Source of the DNA: a virus
Reading direction: 5' to 3' (one strand)
IMG/VR virus record: IMGVR_UViG_3300044628_000381
Coordinates: 1 to 20,330 of that record
Length of the DNA: 20,330 nt
In this document: positions 11,581 to 19,323 of the stretch, one piece after another
How positions within the stretch are numbered: position 1 is the first letter of the stretch
How the letters are laid out: every line of letters starts with the position of its first letter
Position numbers and translations under genes: made by a program
The notes under the pieces: model-generated
Told to the model about the DNA's origin: nothing
What the model saw: the letters and a program-made list of their open reading frames with translations, nothing else
Databases searched by the model: none

Positions 11581-11657
11581 ATGACCATTGGGCAATTATA
11601 TTACTAGCTGTAACGGCTAACATTACACTTATCTTAAATGCTATAAGGCATTGGTAA
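11577..11657 (+). CDS. Single-span membrane mini-protein, 26 aa
   Basis: The product MNDHWAIILLAVTANITLIL plus six residues is a single hydrophobic helix with a basic end (RHW). It overlaps its neighbours by four bases (ATGA) before and one base (TAATG) after. Late small membrane proteins can be holins or spanin parts, but one short helix without other lysis genes nearby does not support that. Confidence 0.5.
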   Translation: MNDHWAIILLAVTANITLILNAIRHW

Positions 11658-12352
11658 TGACACCACTACGCATATTTGTTGGATTTGATAACAATGCAGA
11701 GCCAGTGGCCTATCATGCTTTCTGTCAATCAATTATTGAACGCTCAAGCATACCAGTATCATTCACACCACTAGCATTAAACAACTTACAAGGCTATGAA
11801 GAAACTCATACTGATGGCAGTAATGCTTTTATTTATTCACGCTTTCTCGTGCCTTCTCTATGTGGGTATGAAGGCGTTGCTATGTTCTTTGATGGGGATA
11901 TGATTGTTAAAGACGACATCGCAAAACTATTAGCACTCTATGACGACAAAAAGGCAGTACAAGTTGTTAAGCACGATTACAAGACTAAAGCCAGCATCAA
12001 GTATCTAGGCGCAAAGAATGAGAACTATCCACGTAAGAACTGGTCTAGCGTAATTATATTTAACTGTGCTAAGAATAAAGACTTAACACCTGACATGGTA
12101 ATGACATCAACAGGTAGCTTCTTACATCGCTTTAGCTGGTTAAATGATGATGACATTGGTGAACTACCTAAAGAATGGAACTGGCTTGCTACTGAGTACG
12201 ACTTTAATCATGACGTAAAGCTAGTCCACTATACACTTGGTACGCCATGCTTTGGTGACTATCAAGAATGCGATTACAGCGATGACTGGTGGGATGTTTA
12301 CAGTGGTTTAATCTATCCATTAACAGGTAATGACAAAGAGAGTTTACTTTAA
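11657..12352 (+). CDS. GT8-like glycosyltransferase
   Basis: The 231-residue product begins LRIFVGFDNNAEPVAYHAFC (4-23) and has the GT-A features of family 8-like enzymes: AFIYSRFLVP (57-66) and FFDGDMIVKDDI (77-88), whose DGD is the metal-binding D-x-D. KNWSSVIIFNC (about 127-137) and VHYTLGTPCFGDY (about 196-208) complete the sugar-nucleotide site. It transfers a sugar to an unknown acceptor. Its place between late leader and terminase suggests modification of virion proteins or of the host surface. It is expressed with structural genes, not early ones. Confidence 0.82.
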   Translation: MTPLRIFVGFDNNAEPVAYHAFCQSIIERSSIPVSFTPLALNNLQGYEETHTDGSNAFIYSRFLVPSLCGYEGVAMFFDGDMIVKDDIAKLLALYDDKKAVQVVKHDYKTKASIKYLGAKNENYPRKNWSSVIIFNCAKNKDLTPDMVMTSTGSFLHRFSWLNDDDIGELPKEWNWLATEYDFNHDVKLVHYTLGTPCFGDYQECDYSDDWWDVYSGLIYPLTGNDKESLL

Positions 12353-12390
12353 TAACAACAGGGTGACCAACCAATAGGAGTCACGATAAC

Positions 12391-12708
12391 ATGGCAAATA
12401 AAGATTTAGCAGAGGCAAGAGAGAAGGCAGCAGAAGTAAATAAGAATAATTCTCATTCTAGTAAAAACAATAGGTTATTAAATGATACTCTTAGGAGAGT
12501 CCTTGTACAGGATGATGGCTTAAAGGCTAGAAGTATTGCTGAGGCATTAGTAGCTAAAGCAGAGGATGGTGACGTATCAGCTATTAAAGAAGTCTTTGAC
12601 CGTATGGAAGGCAAAGCAATAGCTAAGACAGAGATTAGCGGTGTTGATGGTTCAGACATTCCACTAAGCATAGGGATTAGGTTTGTCAGTAGCACAGTTC
12701 CCGAGTAA
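12391..12708 (+). CDS. terS: Terminase small subunit (putative)
   Basis: The 105-residue product starts MANKDLAEAREKAAEVNKNN. LRRVLVQDDGLKARSIAEAL and KAEDGDVSAIKEVFDRMEGK (about 52-73) is the conserved block of small terminase-like proteins of this class, followed by a flexible tail. It should recognise phage DNA and stimulate the large subunit encoded next, with which it overlaps by 26 bases. GGAG is placed 9 nt before the ATG inside a small hairpin (GTGAC/GTCAC, 12363-12384) that may tune its translation. Confidence 0.72.
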   Translation: MANKDLAEAREKAAEVNKNNSHSSKNNRLLNDTLRRVLVQDDGLKARSIAEALVAKAEDGDVSAIKEVFDRMEGKAIAKTEISGVDGSDIPLSIGIRFVSSTVPE

Positions 12709-13930
12709 GCTAGAGTTCTTATTTGAGCCACATAGATACAAGGTAGCTTATGGCGGTAGAGGTAGCGGTAAGTCATGGGGCTTTGCTAGAGCATTGCTCA
12801 TACAAGCTGCTAACAAGCCTTTACGCATACTATGTACTCGTGAGATACAGAAGTCTATTAAGCAGTCAGTACATACATTGCTTAATGACCAGATACAAGC
12901 ATTAGGCTTAGGTGCTTTCTATGAGGTGCTAGAGTCAGAAATTAGAGGGCGCAATGGCAGTTCATTTACATTTGCAGGACTAGCCAGTAATACGGTTGAG
13001 TCCATTAAGTCATTTGAAGGCTGTAACATTGTATGGGTAGAGGAAGGGCAGACAGTATCTAAGCGTTCATGGGATATATTAATCCCTACGATACGGTCAG
13101 AAGGTTCAGAGATATGGGTTAGCTTTAATCCTGACGTTGATACCGATGATACTTACCAACGCTTTGTAGTCAATCCGCCTGATAACGCTAAAGTAGTTAA
13201 AGTAAATTACAGTGATAATGCTTGGTTTCCTAGTGTACTAGAGATAGAGCGATTACATAGCAAAGAACACAACCCTGACTATGCGAATATATGGGAAGGT
13301 GATTGTAAGGCAGCAGTTGATGGTGCTATCTATTCTAATGAGATTAGAGAGGCGCAAGAAGGCAATAGAGTAACGACTGTGCCTTATGACCCAATGCTTA
13401 AGGTTCACGCTGTAATGGACTTAGGCTGGAATGATAGTATGTCTATTATCTTATGCCAACGTGGTGTATCAGATATTAGAGTAATAGGTTATATAGAGGA
13501 TGACCATAGGACTTTAGATAGTTACTCTGCACAACTTAAAGCATTGAACTATAACTGGGGGCAAATGTTTTTACCTCATGATGGCAGAACTAAAGACTTT
13601 AAGTATGGCACTAGCGCAGAGGATATAATGCGTAAGCAAGGGTGGGATGTTAGAATAGTTCCCATTGCAGACATAGAATCAGGGATTAGAACAGCTCGCA
13701 TGAACTTTCATCGGATATACTTTGATAAGTCAGCGATACGATTAGTAGATTGCTTAAAGCATTACAGACGTAGCATTAATAACAATACGCAAGAGCCTGG
13801 CGCACCATTGCATGATGAATATAGTCACGGTGCAGATGCGTTTAGATATATGGCCACATCAATAGACCAAATGAAGAACGAGTCATGGGGTGGCGGTAAG
13901 ATACAATATAATTCAAAGGGCATAGTATGA
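12683..13930 (+). CDS. terL: Terminase large subunit (PBSX-type)
   Basis: The 415-residue product is a two-domain packaging motor. Walker A YGGRGSGKS (23-31), Walker B CNIVWVEE (114-121), and coupling region SFNPD (147-151) form the ATPase. The nuclease has MDLGWND (245-251, D246) and YSHGADAFRYM (380-390, D385). It cuts and pumps DNA into the prohead through the portal. The start must be TTG at 12683: an in-frame TAG lies at 12671-12673 and no ATG or GTG occurs before the ATPase core. The start lies inside the small-subunit gene, so it is probably translated by coupling. Confidence 0.95.
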   Translation: MSVAQFPSKLEFLFEPHRYKVAYGGRGSGKSWGFARALLIQAANKPLRILCTREIQKSIKQSVHTLLNDQIQALGLGAFYEVLESEIRGRNGSSFTFAGLASNTVESIKSFEGCNIVWVEEGQTVSKRSWDILIPTIRSEGSEIWVSFNPDVDTDDTYQRFVVNPPDNAKVVKVNYSDNAWFPSVLEIERLHSKEHNPDYANIWEGDCKAAVDGAIYSNEIREAQEGNRVTTVPYDPMLKVHAVMDLGWNDSMSIILCQRGVSDIRVIGYIEDDHRTLDSYSAQLKALNYNWGQMFLPHDGRTKDFKYGTSAEDIMRKQGWDVRIVPIADIESGIRTARMNFHRIYFDKSAIRLVDCLKHYRRSINNNTQEPGAPLHDEYSHGADAFRYMATSIDQMKNESWGGGKIQYNSKGIV

Positions 13931-14043
13931 CGCCAGAAGAAAGAGCAGAACTCGTAAGATTAAAAGAGCTATTACGTGGCAAACAAGAGCCAGTAGTACA
14001 AGAGCCAGTTAAACCTAAACGTGGTCGTAAGGCTAAAGGATAG
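13927..14043 (+). CDS. Small protein with basic AT-hook-like tail, 38 aa
   Basis: The product has a helical head (MTPEERAELVRLKELLRG) and a Pro/Lys tail ending KPKRGRKAKG, where RGR flanked by Lys resembles an AT-hook. The ATG overlaps the TerL stop (ATGA) and the stop ends two bases before the portal gene. Such peptides between terminase and portal recur in phages but I know no function. Confidence 0.6.
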   Translation: MTPEERAELVRLKELLRGKQEPVVQEPVKPKRGRKAKG

Positions 14044-14045
14044 TT

Positions 14046-16271
14046 ATGAAAGACAGCGAAATACTATATCGGATAGAACAAGAAGAACAGATTGCTTATG
14101 GTATTAATGACGCTGCCTTATCTAACGATAGGGCTACTGCTATTGATTACTACTTAGGCGAACCATTTGGTAATGAAGTAGAAGGTCGTAGTCAAGTTGT
14201 TAGCTCAGACGTGCAGGACACGATAGAATCAGCATTGCCACAGTTGCTTAAGGTATTTGTATCTGGCGACCAAGTAGTAACGTTTGACCCAAAGAACGCA
14301 GAGGATGTAGACGGTGCTGCACAAGAAACGGATTACATTAACCACATTGTCATGGAAAAGAATGACGGCTTTACAATTTTCTATGTCTGGTTTAAAGATG
14401 CTCTACTTTCTAAGAACGGTTACGTTAAGGCGTACTACGAAGAAGAATCAGAAGTTGAGGAAGAAAGCTACGAGGGTTTAACAGACGCACAGCTATCAAT
14501 GCTAGTGCAAGATACCAACGTAGAGGTATTAGAACACACAGCTTATGCTGACCCATCCGTAGATATGGAAGTCATGATGCAACAAGCAGTTGCCAATGGA
14601 CAAGACCCATACGGTATGCAACCACCATTCTTACATGACGTTAAGATTAGCGTGACAGAAACTAAAGGTAAGATTTGTATTAAGAACGTAGCACCTGAAA
14701 ATATCATGGTGTCAGTAGATACAGCAAGCCCATCATTACAGAAAGCAAGGTTCGTGCAACATCGTGAGGTTATGAGTCGTGGTGAAGCGTCAGAAGCCTT
14801 TAAGATTAGCAAAACAAAGATGGATGAAATATATGCAGAATCATCCGATAACCTAGAGCAAGAATCAAACGCTCGTGATATTTACAATGAAGAATATGAC
14901 CGTGTATCAGATATGGGCATGGTATTAGTACGTGATACTTATATCCGCTTAGATGACGAGCTTACTCGCTGTGTAGTTATTGGTAACAGAATAGTATTTA
15001 AAGAAAAGGCAGAAGTAGTGCCATTTGCTTGCATTACACCAATGCTCATGCCACATCGTCACATAGGTCGTAGCTACTCAGACTTAACGATGGATATTCA
15101 GCTAATCAAGTCAACACTATTACGTGGTCAGCTTGATAATATGTATCTAGCCAACAATGGGCGTTATGCTATTAGCGACAGAGTAAACCTAGATGATATG
15201 TTGACCTCAAGACCTGGTGGCATTGTACGTGTTGAGGGTGAGCCAATGTCAGCTATTATGCCATTAAGCCATCCACCTTTACCTGCGTCTAGCTTTGCTT
15301 TAGTAGAGTACATGGACAGCATGAAAGAAAAGCGCACAGGTGTTACTGCTTACAATCAAGGCTTAGATGCTAATAGCTTAAACAAAACTGCTAGTGGTAT
15401 CGCTCAAGTGATGTCTGCTGCACAACAACGTATTGAGTTAGTAGCTCGTACATTTGCAGAAACAGGCGTAAAAGACTTATTTAAGTTAGTTCATAGGTTG
15501 GTTAGGACTTCATACACTAAACCTGATGTGGTGCGATTACGCAACAAATGGATTGATGTTGACCCTAGGGAGTGGAAGAACCGTAGCGACTTAACTATCT
15601 CAGTAGGCTTAGGTGCAGGTAATAAAGACCAACAACTTATGCACTTGACTACTATCTTACAGATGCAGAAAGAAGCACTAGCGGCAGGTATCACATCACC
15701 TGAGAAGATTTACAACGCATTGGCTAAACTTACACAGAACGCTGGCTTTAAGAACCCAGAGGAATTCTGGACTAATCCTAGTGAAAATCAACCAGCACCA
15801 CCTGCTAAGACTGATACTGAGATTGCGATAGAAGGCCAGAAAGAGATTGAAGCGATGAAGTTACAAGCTGGCGCACAGAAGTTCCAAGCTGAAACAGCAC
15901 TAGAACGTGAGAAAGCACAGCAACAACTACAACAAGAGCAAGCAAGGTCAACCAATGACGTGCAGATTGAACAATCTAAGATTGCCGCACAAATGGAACT
16001 AGAAAGATGGAAGGCTGAATTGCAAGCACAAGTAGATTTACAGAAAGAGCAAATGCGTGTTGAAGCTCAACGTCAGATTAAAGAGATGGAATATACGCAA
16101 GCAAAACCCATGCCAATTAATGTAACAACACCTGATAACTCTGCTGTGATGGAAACATTATCTGTGCTACTTGAACAACAAAAGCAAGCGAATGATGAAC
16201 TTGTAAGAACATTAACCAAACCAAAAACCATAGTCCGTGACCAAAATGGTCGTGCTATTGGTGTAAATTAA
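14046..16271 (+). CDS. Portal protein (podovirus-type)
   Basis: The 741-residue product fits long portal proteins of podophages: after a helical N-terminus, EGRSQVVSSDVQDTIESALP (about 46-65) is a hallmark block, followed by the clip/stem/wing region and YIRLDDELTRCVVI (about 296-309). The conserved HRHIGRSYSDLTMDIQ (about 337-352) and TGVTAYNQGLDANSLNKTASG (about 434-454) are typical. Residues about 600-690 are a Gln/Glu/Lys-rich coiled coil. Twelve copies form the DNA gate. It follows TerL and a mini-gene directly. No scaffold or capsid gene follows it within the window, which is unusual. Confidence 0.9.
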   Translation: MKDSEILYRIEQEEQIAYGINDAALSNDRATAIDYYLGEPFGNEVEGRSQVVSSDVQDTIESALPQLLKVFVSGDQVVTFDPKNAEDVDGAAQETDYINHIVMEKNDGFTIFYVWFKDALLSKNGYVKAYYEEESEVEEESYEGLTDAQLSMLVQDTNVEVLEHTAYADPSVDMEVMMQQAVANGQDPYGMQPPFLHDVKISVTETKGKICIKNVAPENIMVSVDTASPSLQKARFVQHREVMSRGEASEAFKISKTKMDEIYAESSDNLEQESNARDIYNEEYDRVSDMGMVLVRDTYIRLDDELTRCVVIGNRIVFKEKAEVVPFACITPMLMPHRHIGRSYSDLTMDIQLIKSTLLRGQLDNMYLANNGRYAISDRVNLDDMLTSRPGGIVRVEGEPMSAIMPLSHPPLPASSFALVEYMDSMKEKRTGVTAYNQGLDANSLNKTASGIAQVMSAAQQRIELVARTFAETGVKDLFKLVHRLVRTSYTKPDVVRLRNKWIDVDPREWKNRSDLTISVGLGAGNKDQQLMHLTTILQMQKEALAAGITSPEKIYNALAKLTQNAGFKNPEEFWTNPSENQPAPPAKTDTEIAIEGQKEIEAMKLQAGAQKFQAETALEREKAQQQLQQEQARSTNDVQIEQSKIAAQMELERWKAELQAQVDLQKEQMRVEAQRQIKEMEYTQAKPMPINVTTPDNSAVMETLSVLLEQQKQANDELVRTLTKPKTIVRDQNGRAIGVN

Positions 16272-16280
16272 GGATAAATT

Positions 16281-16706
16281 ATGGCAACGTATGTAAAGTA
16301 TGAATTAGGTATTGAAAAGATGATGGAAGGCGGTAACGCTGGCTCTGACACTTGGCAATTAATCCTATCAAACACAGCACCAAACGTAGCAACTAACACA
16401 ACTGCTGCAAGTGCTACTGAACTAGGTACATCAGGTGGCTATACGGCAGGCGGTGTGAACTGTACGATTACATCAGCAGCGTCAACGTCAGGCACATATA
16501 AACTTGTACTAGCAGCACCAGCAAGTCCTACATGGACAGCATCAGGTGGTGGCTTTACATTCCGTTATGTCATTTTATATAACTTGACACAAACTCAAGT
16601 TATCGGTTATTGGGATTATGGTTCTGCTGTAGTAATGAATGGCACTAATGCTGACACATTCACACCTACATTAGACGCTGTCAACGGAGTGTTTACAGTT
16701 GCTTAA
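16281..16706 (+). CDS. Virion-associated beta-rich protein
   Basis: The 141-residue product starts MATYVKYELGIEKMMEGG and is rich in Thr, Ala, Gly and Ser with alternating beta strands. The middle GGYTAGGVNCTITSAA and the end GFTFRYVILYNLTQTQVIGY resemble small phage proteins found with fibre or neck genes. AAGGAT precedes the ATG. I infer a decoration or adaptor role from position and composition only. Confidence 0.65.
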   Translation: MATYVKYELGIEKMMEGGNAGSDTWQLILSNTAPNVATNTTAASATELGTSGGYTAGGVNCTITSAASTSGTYKLVLAAPASPTWTASGGGFTFRYVILYNLTQTQVIGYWDYGSAVVMNGTNADTFTPTLDAVNGVFTVA

Positions 16707-16770
16707 TGTTGACTATACATTGCCATGTGAAACTGGCCACTTAGGCTATAAACCAGGACAGCTTAAATGA
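16699..16770 (+). CDS. Possible mini-gene with TTG start, 23 aa
   Basis: A frame starting TTG encodes MLNVDYTLPCETGHLGYKPG and three more residues. It overlaps the stop of the gene before and the ATG of the next (ATGA). No ribosome binding site is clear. It would fill the only gap between these genes. Confidence 0.25.
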   Translation: MLNVDYTLPCETGHLGYKPGQLK

Positions 16771-17396
16771 CAGCTTTATTAACTAGAGCAGCAAAAGGTT
16801 CAGCGCTGACTTATACCGAGTTTGATGCTAACATTGACGAGATTGAAGTTCGTACTGGTCAAGGTTGGAATGACTTAGTACAAGATGTTACTGTTCGCAC
16901 AGGCTCTAATGCACCTAGTCCTACTATCTTTATTGGTGGGATTAGTGCGTATGAGTTCTCACCTACGACAATGAATGAATGCTTTGTAAACTTTCACATG
17001 AGGCATGATTATATTGCTGGCACTATGGTTTATCCTCATGTCCATTGGTCGCATAACACAGATGCAGCAGGTGTAGTTAGATGGGGCTTTGAATATACAC
17101 TAGCTAGACGTAACGATAGCACAGGTGTAGTGACATTTGCGTCACCCTCTACATTGTATATTGAACATAATGTTACATTAGGTGAAGTTTATCAACATCA
17201 TGTAAATGAATCAGCAGATGGTCTAGGAATTGCTGGCACAGACTTACAAGAAGATGCACTTATTATTTGCCGTGTGTTTAGAGATGCTACTCATGCTAAC
17301 GACACATACCCTGACCCTATTCATTTACTAACAGTAGATATTCACTATGAGTGCAACACCCTATCAACCCCTTTAAGAGTTCCACCATTTAACTAA
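16767..17396 (+). CDS. Structural protein, phage beta-sandwich family
   Basis: The 209-residue product opens LLTRAAKGSALTYTEFDANI, a N-terminal peptide common in fibre-linked phage proteins. The rest contains ISAYEFSPTTMNECFVNFHM (about 59-78), MVYPHVHWSH (about 87-96), VVRWGFEYTLA and ICRVFRDATHANDTYPDPI, blocks I recognise from a widespread hypothetical virion protein of podophages. It is probably a beta-sandwich component of tail or appendage. Several His residues lie close in sequence and may bind metal. Confidence 0.72.
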   Translation: MTALLTRAAKGSALTYTEFDANIDEIEVRTGQGWNDLVQDVTVRTGSNAPSPTIFIGGISAYEFSPTTMNECFVNFHMRHDYIAGTMVYPHVHWSHNTDAAGVVRWGFEYTLARRNDSTGVVTFASPSTLYIEHNVTLGEVYQHHVNESADGLGIAGTDLQEDALIICRVFRDATHANDTYPDPIHLLTVDIHYECNTLSTPLRVPPFN

Positions 17397-17397
17397 T

Positions 17398-17754
17398 ATG
17401 CCATATTTAGCCGACAGAGTAAAAGATACAACGACTAGCACTGGTACAACTGCTATTACGTTATCAGGAACAGCCCCAACTGGCTATCAATCATTTGCTA
17501 CCGCTTTTGGTTCATCTAGCTTAACTGTGGGTTATGTTATTGAAGGCACTTCAGAGTGGGAAGTAGGTAAAGGTGTATTTAATGGAACTACTGGTTTGAC
17601 TAGAGATACAGTTAGGTCATCAAGCAATAGTAATGCTTTAGTAAATTTTAGTGCAGGAACTAAATCAGTTTATGTAACTGCATCAGCAGAATTATTAGAT
17701 AACGCAAATATAGGTTTGCAATCAGCGCAAATTCGTGGCTGGGCAATCCCTTAA
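17398..17754 (+). CDS. Small virion protein (tail/appendage)
   Basis: The 118-residue product starts MPYLADRVKDTTTSTGTTAI and contains WEVGKGVFNGTTGLTRDTV and SNALVNFSAGTKSVYVT, a well-known block of phage structural proteins (RVKETTTTTG...WEVG...R.TV..SSN...VNFA.GTK). It follows the preceding gene after one base and lies in the appendage block. The exact place in the virion is unknown. Confidence 0.78.
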   Translation: MPYLADRVKDTTTSTGTTAITLSGTAPTGYQSFATAFGSSSLTVGYVIEGTSEWEVGKGVFNGTTGLTRDTVRSSSNSNALVNFSAGTKSVYVTASAELLDNANIGLQSAQIRGWAIP

Positions 17755-17765
17755 AGGAGTAATAC

Positions 17766-18230
17766 ATGGCAGCAAATAATGACCCAATTTATAGTAAAAT
17801 AGGCGTAATTGATTCATCAACATTGGCGGCAGCGACACTACTTGGCCCGACAGCTAATACTGCTCAAGATGGCACAGGTACTATTTACCCTATATTTACA
17901 GCAGATGCTACTAATGGTAGCTTTATTCAAAAATTAACCTTTCAATCTATTACTACGGTGGCTGCTACTGTTTGCCGTATATTTCACGTTGATGAAGTGC
18001 CAACTGTAACTAGTGGTGCATTAGTGTCTAATACTTCACTTAATACACACTTAATTGGTGAGATTGCATTACCTCAAGTAACAGTATCTCAAACTGCTGC
18101 TGCACCTCATTTAGAATATGCGTTAAACCTTGCTTTACCGCCTAGTCACAGAATTGCTGTTACATTTGGTACATCAACTGGTGCAAGCACGACTGGCTGG
18201 GCTATTGTTGGTATTGGTGGTAACTACTAA
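17766..18230 (+). CDS. Virion-associated protein
   Basis: The 154-residue product starts MAANNDPIYSKIGVIDSSTL and is beta-rich with repeated Thr/Ala/Val. FIQKLTFQSITTVAATVCRIF and the end TTGWAIVGIGGNY resemble phage decoration-type proteins with a single jelly-roll-like domain. AAAGGAG lies 6 nt before the ATG, one of the strongest sites here, so it may be made in high copy, as expected for a decoration or fibre protein. Confidence 0.65.
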   Translation: MAANNDPIYSKIGVIDSSTLAAATLLGPTANTAQDGTGTIYPIFTADATNGSFIQKLTFQSITTVAATVCRIFHVDEVPTVTSGALVSNTSLNTHLIGEIALPQVTVSQTAAAPHLEYALNLALPPSHRIAVTFGTSTGASTTGWAIVGIGGNY

Positions 18231-18395
18231 ATGATTTACTGGCAAGTGACATTTAAAGACGGCTCACTTGGTTATCAGATAATGGATGACGACTTGAGTA
18301 ATGCTATTGTTAAAGACATTGAAGGTAATCTAATGACAGGTGAATTTGAATATACAACTACGGACACAGAATGCGCTGTGCCAGAGTGGGCTTAA
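18231..18395 (+). CDS. Small protein, 54 aa
   Basis: The product starts MIYWQVTFKDGSLGYQIMDD and is acidic, with beta strands then polar tail (ECAVPEWA). Its ATG follows the previous TAA directly and its stop directly precedes the next ATG. It may be a small chaperone or adaptor of the fibre proteins around it. No family recognised. Confidence 0.6.
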   Translation: MIYWQVTFKDGSLGYQIMDDDLSNAIVKDIEGNLMTGEFEYTTTDTECAVPEWA

Positions 18396-19313
18396 ATGTT
18401 AGACTTTAGTCATGTTCCAACAAGAGGCAATGCTGACGTACAAACTTTTATAGGCAATCAACGTACGGTAACAGGCGGTACACAACAATGGGTAAAACCT
18501 AGAGGCATCTCTATGGTTCATATTCTTTGTTTAGGGCAAGGTGGTAATGGTGCTAATGCTACGGCAGGTGCAACTTCAGCAGGTGGCGCAGGTGGTGGTA
18601 GTGGCGCACAATCTACGCTATTAATTCCTGCTCGTATGTTACCAGACATTTTATATATTAGTGCTGGTGCTGGTGGTGCTGGTACGGCTGTGGCATCTAT
18701 TGTTGCTGCTAGACCTTTTGGTGCAACCTATAACTCTATTCCACTAGCTCAAGATACTTTTCTTATTGCAGGTGGTGCGATTGGTAACGCTGTAACGGCT
18801 GGAGCGGTTGGTACTGCTGCTACTGCTATCCTATCAGGTAAAGGGATTGCTACTTTCTTGGCTGGTATCGCTGGCGGTGCTGCTGGTGCTGCTACTGGTG
18901 CGGTAGGTGCTGCTGTGGCTGCTAATACAACTGGATTAATGGTAAGCGCTGGTGGTGGTGGTGCAGGTATGAGTGCTGCTGCGGCTTTTGCTGGGGGTGC
19001 TGCGTTTACAACTGCTCTACCTACTGGATTTGTAGGGCATGGTGTAGGCGGAACAGCAGGTACATCAGGTGTAGCAGGTGGTCGTGGTAATCATGGCGCA
19101 CAGATATTAGCAGATGCTAATGGTGGCTGGGTATTATCAGGTGGTGGTGGTGGCGGAACAGGCTTCCCTACGGCTACAGCTTCCGCAGGTGGTAATGGTG
19201 GTAGAGGTGGATATGGTTGTGGTGGCGGTGGTGGCGGTGGTGCAGTCACAGGACAGACAGCAGGTGTAGGTGGATTTGGCGGAGCAGGGCTTGTAATTAT
19301 AACGGCTTGGTAG
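18396..19313 (+). CDS. Glycine-rich tail fibre or adhesin-like protein
   Basis: The 305-residue product has a short N-terminal domain with WVKPRGISMVHILCLGQGG (32-50) typical of phage glycine-rich domains. Dense Gly/Ala stretches follow (for example residues about 60-75, 180-200, 245-290), with runs of four to six glycines. The pattern recalls polyglycine-sandwich receptor-binding tips of phage adhesins. It should lie at the virion surface. Strong Gly/Ala codon runs leave antisense frames open by chance. Host-range determinant is an inference. Confidence 0.75.
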   Translation: MLDFSHVPTRGNADVQTFIGNQRTVTGGTQQWVKPRGISMVHILCLGQGGNGANATAGATSAGGAGGGSGAQSTLLIPARMLPDILYISAGAGGAGTAVASIVAARPFGATYNSIPLAQDTFLIAGGAIGNAVTAGAVGTAATAILSGKGIATFLAGIAGGAAGAATGAVGAAVAANTTGLMVSAGGGGAGMSAAAAFAGGAAFTTALPTGFVGHGVGGTAGTSGVAGGRGNHGAQILADANGGWVLSGGGGGGTGFPTATASAGGNGGRGGYGCGGGGGGGAVTGQTAGVGGFGGAGLVIITAW

Positions 19314-19323
19314 AGGATAATAA

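Noticed and set aside
14543-14812. Open antisense frame within the portal gene
   Set aside because: The sense strand encodes conserved portal sequence; the antisense frame has no ribosome site or family resemblance.
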